From contig NC_092048.1 of the NCBI RefSeq assembly GCF_003086295.3, forward strand, positions 67,932,841 to 67,996,840: a stretch of 64,000 nt of DNA, given 5' to 3'. Below the pieces are notes generated by a model, which was not told the DNA's origin, made no database searches, and was given only the letters and a program-made list of their open reading frames with translations. Source of the DNA: Arachis hypogaea (lineage: Eukaryota > Streptophyta > Magnoliopsida > Fabales > Fabaceae). A program made the translations under genes and the position numbers. Below are positions 19,897 through 30,083 of the stretch, piece after piece; position 1 is the first letter of the stretch, and each line of letters starts with the position of its first letter.

Positions 19897-21688
19897 ATGG
19901 CGAGAGAAAAAGAGAAAGAAAAGTTGAAAGCCGTCGAAGTTAGGGAGGATGATCCATATCACTGGGTGCATGACGACGTCAGGACCCGTTCTTCGTCTTA
20001 TACTAGTGTCGACTCATTGCGGGATTTAGATGGGTTAAACTTTGTGAGGAGTGGTTCTGGTTTGTTGATTGATCTTCTTCCTTGTTCTGGTGAAGATAGG
20101 GTTTGTGAGAGGAGAGGTGACTAGCAGTACTCTTATATGTACACGCCGTGTCTGACTGAGTTGCGCGTTCGTTTTCCTTTCACTCCCTTCGAGTGTGACG
20201 TATTGACCCAGCTTAACTGTGCGTCGTCTTAGTTACATCCAAATTCCTGGGCATTTCTTCGTGCCTTTCAGTGTCTAATGGGGTTTCTATCCTTCCCGTG
20301 TTCTTTATCTTTATTTTTTTCTTTGTTTCAGTCGAAAGGGGTTCGTAAGGGGTTGTGGGTTTGTCTCAGCAGTTTCCTTGGTTGTTCTCTTTTCCTGCTT
20401 TACAAGTCTTCTTTTAAGAATTTCAAATCCTTATTTGTTAAGGTCCGTTCCGTGGAAACTGAGTATCATTTTTATCTGGACGATGAGCTTATTGAAAAGT
20501 TCCCCCTGTATTGGTGTTCTGAACTCAAATCCTTGAGGCTACTGAGCGGAGCGAGGAGGAGGATTATCTTTTAGACTATGTTGTTGAGTGTTTTGCTGAC
20601 GGGGTGTGTTTGTCTATCCCTGAGCTTTTGAATTTGTATGATTCTGGTGATAGTAACGGTTTAAAGGCTTATATAGGTAAAGTTCTGTTTTTTATTAACT
20701 GTGTTTTGCGTGGTTGGGTTTTACTAATATGTTTGGTGTATTGGCAGATGGACGGGTCCCTCGTCTTGATCCTAATCGGTTCCAATCATTTTTGAAAAAG
20801 AAAAAGGAGAAAGATGTTGGAGGTTCTGAGATTCCAAAGGAGGATGCGGGGTAGGCTGCTCAGTCCATTGCTCAGCCGGAGTCATCATATAAGAAAAAAA
20901 GGGGTGAGATTGACAATTCGCTGGAAGTCATCTCTGAGGCTGATCAGGAGGTTATGGGTGGCGTTAAGCTTGCTTTCGATCGATAGAAAAAACTTCATAG
21001 TTTCATTCCGGGGACCAGCTCCCATTCATTTTGGAGCGACCAGTTTCCTTTTGCCGAGTTGTCTGATAAGGTGTCCCAATATCCAGGCGATATGCTTATG
21101 ACACATCGGGTTGGCATGGAGGGACTTGGGAAATTTGTTCAGTTGATCTTCTTGTTTTACGTTCCTTCCTTTCTTGCTATTTTTGCTGTGTCGTTTCTTA
21201 CTTTGCTGTTCATGTTATAGATTGTTGCAGCCCGTTTGATGTGTGCTGCCCGTACAGCCGAACTCATCGGTGCCGAGCAGCAGTTAGCTGTGGATAAGGT
21301 TGTTGAATTAGAGAAGTCGTACAAAGCTAGGGTTGCTGATCTGGAGAGCTCGTCCAAAGTAAAGGATGATGCTCTTGCCACTGCTACAGCCAAAATGAGG
21401 GAATCTGATGAGGAGGTAGTTCGTTTGAGGGACCAAGTTCGACTACTTCAATCCGAGATTATGGAAAGTGATATCTCAAAAGGAAAGCTGACTTCGCGAG
21501 TTCATGAGTTGGAAAAAGAGGGAATGGAGATGTTCTCTTCGGGATTTGATCGTGCTGTTAGCCAGATTGCCTTGTTATCTCCTGGATTTGATTGCGACCA
21601 ACTTGATGTCACTAAGGTTGTGATTGGTGGTAAGCTCGTGGTTGATGGGACTGTGGAGGAGCATGACGAAAATGCGCCTCCATCTTGA
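19897..21688 (+). pseudogene. R6 antisense ORF, putative gypsy-type transposon domain
   Basis: This runs opposite to R6 gag-pol. Exon 1 starts at ATG 19897 (MAREKEKEKLK) and carries LRVRFPFTPFECDVLTQL, LHPNSWAFLRAFQ and SKGVRKGLWV, then a frameshift near 20540. A GT-AG intron is likely at 20677-20747 (donor GTAAAG, branch-like TTACTAAT, acceptor TTGGCAG), joining to DGRVPRLDPNRFQSFLKK. A second intron lies about 21143-21220, with a damaged donor. The last exon is a coiled coil (LEKSYKARVADLESS...) ending DENAPPS. In-frame stops occur at 20122-20124 and near 20230, 20850 and 20985. The family matches PF04195-like ORFs (from memory) known in antisense position in Tat elements. Function unknown. 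Confidence 0.75.
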
Positions 21689-22081
21689 TGGTGTTGTTTC
21701 TGTTTTGAACATATTTACTTTCGTTATGGTGCAGACTTTTTACTTTTGTTCTGACCGGGTTGTGGTTAGACTTATTGTGATGTTAGTTGTTTTGTATTTT
21801 GGAACTCGTTACTTTGTGTTCTGACCTCGGTCAGTTTGGATAGTATTGCTTTTGTACTTGGATGGAGATTGTTGTTTCCGAGCTGGATAAAATAGATAAT
21901 TGACTTGTTGAGATGAGATACGTAAACGTATAATCGATGTTTTGATTAGGTATGTACAAATAGCAAACGATTTTGTTTGATTTGGGTGTCCAGCCTCGTT
22001 AAAACCCTCCTTAGGTAAAACCCTTTTGGGAAAAAACCTCTAAGTGGGAAAAAGAGTGCCTTCATTCGCGAAGTGTAAAGT
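21689..22081. other. R6 spacer between antisense ORF and pol end
   Basis: The 3' side of the antisense ORF and the 3' side of pol face each other here. No ORF is supported. Sequence near 21990-22060 (ACCCTCCTTAGGTAAAACCC and repeats of AAAACC) could hold the two convergent transcript ends. Confidence 0.4.
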
Positions 22082-23278
22082 TCATGACCTATACAACTTT
22101 AGGGAAGAAATATTCCAATTTCCTGACATTGGATTTCCTTGTAGTGTTTGAAGCTGGTAGGCCCCCATTCTGAGTACTCTGGATACTCGGAATGGTCCCT
22201 CCCAGTTTTTGGCGAGTTTTCCATGTGAGAGGGGTTGTCTGGCTTCTTCTGTTCGTCTGAGGACTAAGTCGCCTTCCTCGAATATCCTCGGCACCACTTT
22301 TTTGTTGTGCCTTCTTTCTACCAGCTGTTTCTGGGCTCTTTGTTTGATGGCGGCGATTTCCCGGTCCTCTTCTACAAGATCAAGCTCGGCATTTCTTGCA
22401 CTTATGTTGCGTTGTTCGTCATATAGGTCGGTTCTGAGTGTGGGGGTTCCGACCTCTATTGGGATCAAGGCTTCTGACCCATAGACCAGTTTGAAGGGTG
22501 TTTCGCCCGTCGTTGTTTGTATTGTGGTGTTATAACTCCACAACACCTCTGGTATTAGTTCTGCCCATTCACCTTTGGCACTGTCGAGCATTTTCTTTAG
22601 TGCCTGCAATATAACTCGGTTAGCGGCTTCGGCCTGCCCATTGGTTTGTGGGTGTTCGACCGAGCTAAAATAGTGCTGTATATGAAAATTTTTTAGAAAT
22701 GAGCCGAGCTTATTGTCGGTAAATTGTCTACCGTTGTCCGATATTATCTCTTTTGGTATTCCAAATCGGCATATGATATTTTTCCATATAAAAGATCATA
22801 CCTTTTCGGTAGTTATTTTCGCTAGTGGTTGGGCTTCTATCCATTTTGAAAAATAGTCTATTGAAACTAAAAGGAATTTTACCTGTCCCGGAGCTATTGG
22901 GAATGGCCCGAGAATGTCGAGCCCCCATCTGTAGAAAGGCCAGCTTACCTCCATGCTGTGTAATGCTTCAGCCGGTCTTGTGGAGATGGTTGTATGCTTT
23001 TAACATTTGTCACAAGTTTTGACTTTTGTTATGCAATCCCTTTTCATGGTTGGCCAGAAATACCCCGTTCGGATGATCTTTGCAGCCAGGGCCCGTCCTC
23101 CAATGTGGTTCCCGCAAACTCCTTCATGGACTTCATTCATTACTTCGTGCGCCTCGTCTTTGCTTAGGCATTTTAGTAATGGTTGTGAGAAACCGCGCCT
23201 GTATAACTCTCCAGCTATGTTTGTGTAGAGGCTCGCTTTTCGTGTGAAGTTTTGTGGGTTTCCCTTGTCTCTGGGCAT
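22082..23278 (-). pseudogene. pol: R6 integrase
   Basis: The zinc-binding region (HEVMNEVHEGVCGNHIGGRA ... TCDKC) is at 23278-23000. The catalytic core is spread over 23000-22610 with a frameshift or stops: WGLDILGPFP, SDNGRQFTD and [13 protein letters not shown] supply D, D and E. The C-terminal part (22609-22082) is open and has ARNAELDLVEEDRE and FEEGDLVLRR plus the SH3-like end GPFRVSRVLRMGAYQLQTL. All DDE residues are visible, but the chain is interrupted near 22800 and 22990. Confidence 0.85.
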
Positions 23279-23398
23279 GATACCTGCATTAATGTATTCA
23301 AGAAAAGGTGTTCTCCAGTCTCGGAGGTGGTTAATGTTTGTTATAGATAATAGTTCGATGCTTGGTTTTTGGAGGGTTAGTTGTGATAGTGCCGAAGT

Positions 23399-24285
23399 TT
23401 ATGTGTCTGCCCTAGTGGCAGCAAGTTTGGATAATATATCTGCTCTAACGTTATTTTCTCTATGTACATGTAGAATAATGAATGAATTAAATTCTGAAAT
23501 GAGATCCTTTGCTATGAGCCAGTATCGTTCTAGCAAGGGATCTTTTACCTGAAATTCTCCCCGGATTTGCTGTACTACTAAGAGGGAATCACAGTATGCT
23601 GTCAGGCTTTTTGCTTGGAGACTTATGGCCAGTTTGAGTCCCGCTATGAGGGCTTCATATTCGGCTTGATTGTTGCTTCCTGGGAAGTGGAACTGAAGGG
23701 ATTGCTCGGCTACCACTTTATATTCTTCTTTGAGGATTATTCCTACTCCGCTTCCTCCTCGGCTGGATGCCCCGTCGACATGTAGTTCCCAGTGTTTATT
23801 ATGCTCGTCCAGGGTTAATTCTGAGATAAAGTCTGCGAGGATCTGTGCTTTCAAGGCCGTCCTTGGTTGATATTGGATGTCGAATTCTGAGAGCTCGATA
23901 GACCATTTGGTCAGGCGTCGGGCCAATTTGGGCTTCGTCAGTATTTATCTTAATGGTTGGTTGGTCCTGACAATTATCGTGTGGCTCTGAAAATAGTGCC
24001 TGAGTCTTCTTGCCGTTATTACCAATGCTAAGGCTAACTGTTCTATCCTCGAATATCTTTGCTCTGTTGATTGCATGACTCGGCTGACGAAGTATACTGG
24101 TTGTTGTGTTTTTCCTGTCTCAATGACTAGGGCCGAGCTCATAGAACAGTTAGAGACAGATATAAATATAAACATAAAGTCTTACCGACTTCTGGTCGAT
24201 GCAACACAGGTGGTGATGCCAAGATTGTCTTGAGTTCGGCGAACGCTTTTTCGCATTCTTCTGTCCACTAAAATTTTTTGTTTTT
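23399..24285 (-). pseudogene. pol: R6 dual RNase H region
   Basis: The first, degenerate RNase H (QQPVYFVSRVMQSTEQRYS, 24175-23945) is followed by the second, archaeal-type RNase H. The second has HVDGASSRGGSGVGIIL, NNQAEYEALIAGL and AYCDSLLVV, and ends VRADILSKLAA (23926-23399). Having two RNase H domains in tandem is characteristic of Tat elements. A frameshift lies between them at about 23940 and another near 24280. Confidence 0.85.
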
Positions 24286-25170
24286 TTATATTGTTTGGAA
24301 GAAGTGGTGTGATCGGCTTGATGCTGCTGGCAGGAAGCGAGATAGTACTGCTACTTTTCCTGCTAGTTGCTGTACTTCTTTTATTGTTCTTGGGCTTGCC
24401 ATCTTAAGTATTGCTTCACATTTTTCGGGGTTTGCTTCAATTCCCCTTGAGGTCAACATGAACCCCAGGAACTTGCCTCCCTGGACTCCAAATGCACATT
24501 TTTCTAGATTGAGCCTCATGTTGTATGCTCGGATCTGTTTAAATATTTCCTTGAGGTCGTCGCAATGTGACTTTTCTTGAGTAGTCTTGGCGACCATATT
24601 GTCCACATAGATTTCCATGTTCCGACCTATTTGGTGATGGAATACCTTGTCCATCAGTCGTGGGTAAGTTTCCCCTGCATTCTTTAGACCAAATGGCATT
24701 ACTCTATAACAAAAATTCCCATGCTCAGTTATAAACGCTGTTTTGTTTTGGTCTTCTGGATGCATAAGGATCTGGTTATACCCAGAGTATGCATCCATGA
24801 AGCTCAAGCTTTGGAAACCCGATGCGTTATCTACAAGCTTGTCAATGTTTGGCAAAGGGTATGCATCCTTAGGACAAGCTTTGTTTAAATCCGTAAAGTC
24901 GACGCACATGCGCCATTTACCTGAGTTTTTTCTTACCATTACCACATTAGATAGGCATGTCGTGAATCGAATTTCCTTGACAAAGTTTACGCTGAGAAGC
25001 TTCCTGGTTTCTTCTAGGGCCGCCTTGGACTTCTCTGTACCGAGATTTCTCTTTTTCTGAGCTATAGGTCGGATCGCTTTATTAGTGGCGAGCTTGTGGC
25101 AGATGATGTTAGGGTCTATCCCTGGCATATCTGCTGGGGTCCAGGCAAAGAGATCGGCATTGGCTTGCAA
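24286..25170 (-). pseudogene. pol: R6 reverse transcriptase
   Basis: An open frame of 294 codons: FAWTPADMPGIDP, KWRMCVDFTDLNKACPKD, FMDAYSGYNQI and VMPFGLKNAG. At the polymerase active site it reads YVDNM where YVDDM is expected. The Asp-to-Asn change removes one of the two metal-binding aspartates, so this copy should be inactive. The codon change fits CpG deamination on the opposite strand (GAT to AAT after C). Confidence 0.9.
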
Positions 25171-25587
25171 TGTTGTTATGAGTTCTGTTCTTTGCTGCCC
25201 CTGGAGTGCTTGGCCGATGTATGTGACTTGTTCTGGCTTCGTAGTCAGTTGGACTTTGATGAGCTCATCCGCGGGCTGAGGTTTTTCTTGGGTGTCTTCT
25301 CTAGGGTCGAGCTTTGCTAGGGACAGTATCTCGTTCGTGCTGTGAATTGCTTTGACTTCTTGATGGGATTCTTGTTTTGTAGACGACTTTTTCAGGCTTG
25401 CATTGTAGCACTACCGAGCTTGTTGACGATCTGAGCGGACTGTAGCTATCCTGCCGTCCTATGCCTGAAATTTAACACAGAGATGAAATTTGGATACTAC
25501 TGCCCTAAACATGTTCAGAGTAGGCCTTCCGAGAATAATGTTGTAAGGGCTTGGGCAGTCAACTACTAAATATTGCATGTCAATGGT

Positions 25588-27176
25588 TCATGACAGTGAG
25601 CCTTCTCCTATCATTGTTTGTAACCATATGTATCCTTTGATCGGGACTCTTTCTCCGGAGAACCCTACCAGTTCTCCAGACGAGGGTTGCATGAGTTTTT
25701 CAGATAGTTTCATTTTTAGGAAAGTAGAATAAAAAATAACATCGGTACTACTACCTGGGTCCATAAGGACTTTTCTTACCAATAACTCGCCCGTTTGGAT
25801 GGAAATTACCACCGGGTCGTCCAAGTTTGGCGTTGCCGAGCATATGTCCTCCTGGCTGAAGGTTATGTTGAGGTCGGACACCCCTTTGTGGTTTTGTGGT
25901 TTTGTTCCTTCAATTGCTAACATTGCGCGGTAGCTTCGTTTTCGCGCTGAAGTCATGTTACCTCCTCCGGCGAATCCTCCAGATATACAGTTTATGATGC
26001 TTTTTGGTGGATTGTTGTTTGACCATTTGTTTTGCTCCTTGTGCTCTGAAATTTGACGGCGCTCTTCTCGGTCCTTGCCGTCCTCTTTGTGCTTTCTTCC
26101 TTCGATGTATTTGTCGAGTAGGCCTTGCCGAACCAGTCTTTCTAGCAGATCCTTAGCTATCACGCAGTCATCTGTTGTATGCCCGTACTTCTGGTGAAAA
26201 GCGCAATATTTGCTTTTGTCGACAAAACGCTGGTCTTGGTAGTTTCCTGCCCTTACCGGTGGTTTTATGATCTTAGCGTTGAGGATTTCTTTAATGATCT
26301 TTTCCCTCCTTGTGTTGAATTTGGTGTAGTTGTCAAATTTCGGGGTTAGTCAAAAAGGTTTTCTGGTGTCTTTGGCATTTGCCGATCTTATGGTTCTGTC
26401 ATCCTCTCTTTTTGGCTGTTTTCTTTCCATTTTTTGGATTCGCGGAGTTCTTCTATCTCCATCTGTCCCGCCGCCCTTTCACGGAATTCATCCAGTGTCT
26501 TCGGCTTGGTAACCGCGATTGTCTCTCTGAACTTCCCGGGTCAGAGTCCAGCCTTTAATGCATGTAAGTGGACGGCGGGATCTAGATCGGGTATTTCCAT
26601 TGTCGCTTCTGCAAATCTGGTCAGGTAATCTTTCAAGCTATCTTGGGGACCTTGGCGGATGGTGCCGAGGTAGTCCGATCCGTGTACATATATTCGTGCT
26701 GCAGCGAAGTAGTCTATGAAGGATTTTGCCAACTCCTCAAAAGAAGAGATTGATCCTGCAGGCAGTTTTGAAAACCAAAGTAGAGCTGCACCGTCGAGAT
26801 AAGTAGGGAAAGCTCTGCAAAGAACAGGTTCGTTATTAGGGCCATTAAAGAACATCATAGATTGAAATTTCTTAATATGAGCCCGGGGGTCACCAATCCC
26901 CTTATAAGGCTCAAGTGAGGAGGGCAGTGTGAAGTGTTTTGGCATCTGGTAGTTGGTGATCTCCTCAGAGAACGGATTGTCCAGGGTCAGCTTCTCCTTT
27001 GGTGGGTCCACACTTAGTAGGTCTGCGTTGCCTTTTCCTTTGGGACCATTCTCTTCACGTTTGCTAGCACTGTTTTGAGTGGATAACTCAGCAAGTTTTT
27101 TGACTTCTGCTTGCAGCTTGACCATCTGGGCTATGAGTTCGGCTGGGGTGAGCTAGTGGGCTCCATTGTCGGCCAT
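25588..27176 (-). pseudogene. gag: R6 gag and protease
   Basis: ATG 27176 (MADNGAH) is followed at once by a TAG (27155-27153), then an open gag domain (DPRAHIKKFQSMMFF, WFSKLPAGSISSFEELAKSF, RQGPQDSLKDYLTRF). An in-frame TGA at 26541-26543 sits where Arg is expected (KAGL*PGKFRET). A zinc knuckle YCAFHQKYGHTTDDC lies near 26165-26205. The protease follows, with DPGSSTDVIFYSTF as active site (about 25740) and GFSGERVPIKGYI. 25171-25587 is the broken protease-RT linker with ILGRPTLN near 25525. Confidence 0.85.
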
Positions 27177-27253
27177 GTCCGAAGATTAAGAAACCCTGCG
27201 CAGAAAATAAAAGTTTGCAATAGAAGAACAGTGGGGTTAAATTAATTTTTCGG

Positions 27254-27271
27254 GCCCCACGGTAGGCGCCA
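27254..27271 (-). other. R6 primer-binding site
   Basis: The minus strand reads TGGCGCCTACCGTGGGG, two bases after the 5' LTR end. It differs from the tRNA-Asp type site of the Athila-like elements, and the tRNA is not identified here. Confidence 0.65.
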
Positions 27272-27273
27272 AA

Positions 27274-27710
27274 TGTTCCGTTCAGCTTCAACCGAGGTGT
27301 ATGTCTTCAAGCGAGGCTGTCCGTCTCAGGGAGGAGCTATAGGTCGCCTCGAGGGTATGCTTGGAGTTATCCTCGGCTCTGATGAAACACGACGGCGGGA
27401 GCATCTGCAAAAAGCACTCTGATGCTCAAGTTAGAAAAGTATTCGAGATGAGATGAATAAGTAAAAGTGAGAGTGTTTGTGACCTGGGACTTTTGAGTTT
27501 GCCTCGTTCCATTTTATAGGCGAGCGGGGGTTCTGTTCTTTTGGGTTTGCTGTGATATTCTTGGTGGGGTTCGTCTGTTAGTAACGGGCCGAAGATAAGG
27601 TCTGACTTACATGTGACTTTGACTGAGCTATGGTTGGGGTTTGTTCAGGGCCGAGATATTTGGTCAGTTAGAGGAGAGGGTGATTGCCGATATTTGAGGG
27701 GTACACGTCA
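27274..27710 (-). repeat. R6 5' LTR (437 bp)
   Basis: Same ends as the 3' copy (TGTTCCGTTC ... ACACGTCA on the plus strand). It is followed on the right by the GGAGG target duplication. Confidence 0.95.
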
Positions 27711-27810
27711 GGAGGTATACAGATACTACTCCCGTATGCAGCAGTAATGGGGTTAGCATATGACCCCAGAGTCCTTCTGGACTGTTCATTTCAACTTAAG
27801 TCCATGATGG
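27711..27810 (-). pseudogene. gag: R5 gag N-terminus, cut by R6
   Basis: The minus strand reads NEQSRRTLGSYANP...YGSSI and then PP at the insertion point. The frame resumes at 19069 with PPIKASSFELNPQL. An upstream ATG near 27805 is followed by a stop four codons later (MDLS*), so this copy's gag was already damaged or starts elsewhere. Confidence 0.6.
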
Positions 27811-28465
27811 AGAAAAGGGAATTGATTTGAATTGCAAATAAATTATATTTTTATTTTTATTTGATTTACTTAAAAACAACCGAATAAATAGAAAAAAAGA
27901 AAAAAAATAAAATAATTAGAAAATAAAATATAAGTTTCGAAAACTAAAATAATTAGTTAATTAAGAAAATTTGAAAAACTTTGGATATGATTTTTGAAAA
28001 AGATTTTGAATTTTGAAATTTTAAAACTAAAACAAGATAAAATAAAAAATTTTAAAATAGAAATCTGAATTTTTTTAAGTGAGATTTTTGAAAATTCAAT
28101 TAGATAGAGAGAAAAGATATTTTTGAAATTAATGAGGAAAGAGAAAAACAATAAAATGACACCAAACTTTGAATTTTTAGATCAAAATAAAGAAAACAAA
28201 CAGGAAAACTTTGAATATCAAGATGAACACTAAAAGCAACTTTTGAAAAATTTTTAAGAAAACTAAAACACAAAGGACACGAAACTTAAAAATTTTTATA
28301 TTTTGAACACTAATAATTCGAAAAAATGAAAGAAAAATGAACTTATGCAATTGACACCAAACTTAAAATATAAAACTAAACTCAAACGGAAGACTCTAAA
28401 CCAAAAAGAAAAATATTTCCTAATCTAAGCAACAAAATAAACCGTCAGTTATCCAAACTCGAACA
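27811..28465 (-). other. R5 leader
   Basis: Very A/T-rich on both strands. The sense strand has copies of AAGTTTGGTGTC (near 28155-28170 and 28351-28368) that resemble this element's polypurine tract but lack the hairpin. I see no ORF. Confidence 0.5.
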
Positions 28466-28484
28466 ATCCCTGGCAACGGCGCCA
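28466..28484 (-). other. R5 primer-binding site (tRNA-Asp type)
   Basis: The minus strand reads TGGCGCCGTTGCCAGGGAT, six bases after the LTR end GTGCACCA. It complements the tRNA-Asp 3' end with one mismatch. Confidence 0.85.
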
Positions 28485-28490
28485 AAAACT

Positions 28491-30083
28491 TGGTGCACAA
28501 AATCACAATCACACTTTTGCAATTCCGCAGAACTAACCAGCAAGTGCACTGGGTCGTCCAATTAATACCTTATGTGAGTAAGGGTCGATCCCACGGAGAT
28601 TGTCGGCTTGAAGCAAGCTATGGTTATCTTGTAACACTTAGTTAGGATATCAATAATAATTCTCAGTTTTAATTGGAATGAGTAAAAGAACATGGATTAA
28701 ATGATACTTGTTTTGCAGTAATGGAGAACAGGTTGAGGTTTTGGAGATGCTCTGTCTTCTGAATCTCTGCTTTTCTACTGTCTTCTTCTTCACGCACGCA
28801 AGGCTCCTTCCATGGCAAGCTGTATGTTGGTGGATCACCGTTGTCAATGGCTACCATCTGTCCTCTCAGTGAAAATGGTCCAGCTACGGGTTTCGTAGGG
28901 CTAATCATCTATCGGTTCTCACTAGTGTTGGAATAAGATCCATTGATCGTTTTGTACACTGTCACTGCGCCCAACAATTGTGAGTTTGAAGCTCGTCACA
29001 GTCATCCCTTCTCGGATCCTACTCGAAATACCACAGACAAGGTTTAGACTTTTTGGATCTCAAGAATGCTGCCAATTGATTCTGGCTTACACCACGAAGA
29101 CTCTGATCTCACAGATTTGAAGGCTCTATTGTCTGGAGAGGCAATCAAACTCATGAACCAGGAACCAAAGAGATACACACTCAATCTAAGGTAGAATGGA
29201 AGTGGTTGTCAGGCACGCGTTCATAGGTTGAGAATGGTGATGAGTGTCACGGATCATCACATTCATCATAGTGAAGTGCGAGTGAATATCTTAGAATAGA
29301 AACAAGCGTGATTGAATGGAAAACAGTAGTAATTGCATTAATCCATTGAGACACAGCAGAGCTCCTCACCCCTATCCATGGAGTTTAGAGACTCATGCCG
29401 TAGAAGATACAAAATTCAGATGTAGAATGTCATGAGGTACAAAATAAATCTCTAAAAGTCGTTTTTATAATAAACCAGTGACCTAGGTTTACAGAAAATG
29501 AGTAAGCTAAGATAGATAGTGCAGAAATCCACTTCCAGGGCCCACTTGGTGTGTGTTTTGGGCTGAGTATTAAAGCTTTCACATGTATAGGCCATTCCTG
29601 GCATTGAACTCCAGCTTTTGTGCCAGTTTGAGCATTTAACTCCAAGTTTTATGCCAGTTCTTGCGTTTAACACCAGAAAAGAGTAGAAAGTTGGCGTTTA
29701 GATGCCAGTTTCCGTTATCAAAACTTGGGCAAAGTATGGACTATTATATATTTTTGGAAAGCCCAAGATGTCTACTTTCTAACACAATTGAGAGTGCGTC
29801 AATTAGGCTTCTATAGCTCGAGAAAATCTATTTCGAGTGCAGAAGGGTCAGAATCCAATAGCATCTGCAGTCCTTTTTCAGCCTCTGAATCAGATTTTTG
29901 CTCAGGTCCCTCAATTTCAGCCGGAAAATACCTGAAATCCCAGAAAAATACACAAACTCATAGTGAAGTCAAGAAATGTGAATTTTGCATAAAAACTAAT
30001 AAAAATATACTAAAAACTAACTAAAACATACTAAAAACTATGTAAAAACAATGCCAAAAAGGGTATAAAATATCCACTCATCA
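28491..30083 (-). repeat. R5 5' LTR (1593 bp)
   Basis: Colinear with 11743-13329 and ends in the same TG/CA pair. The CGTAC target duplication follows at 30084-30088. Confidence 0.93.

Larger units (their letters stand above)
19070..27710 (-). mobile_element. R6: Tat/Retand-type LTR retrotransposon inside R5 gag
   Basis: Two 437-bp LTRs (27274-27710 and 19070-19506) are flanked by the perfect 5-bp duplication GGAGG (19065-19069 and 27711-27715). On the minus strand it has PBS, gag, protease, RT, two RNase H domains, integrase and polypurine tract. A plus-strand ORF lies between integrase and the 3' LTR. The dual RNase H and the antisense ORF are hallmarks of the Tat lineage. By eye the LTRs differ at 10 positions (2.3%). 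Confidence 0.95.
11743..30083 (-). mobile_element. R5: Athila-like element lacking integrase, interrupted by R6
   Basis: LTRs at 28491-30083 (5') and 11743-13329 (3') are flanked by the perfect 5-bp target duplication CGTAC (11738-11742 and 30084-30088). On the minus strand it has a PBS, leader, gag, protease, RT and RNase H. Then, instead of integrase, come a hairpin, GGCGTTTAACGCC repeats and a 3' non-coding region with polypurine tract. R6 sits in gag. Without R6 it is about 9.7 kb. It is probably a non-autonomous family that borrows integrase. The abundance of its LTR in peanut is from memory. Confidence 0.9.
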
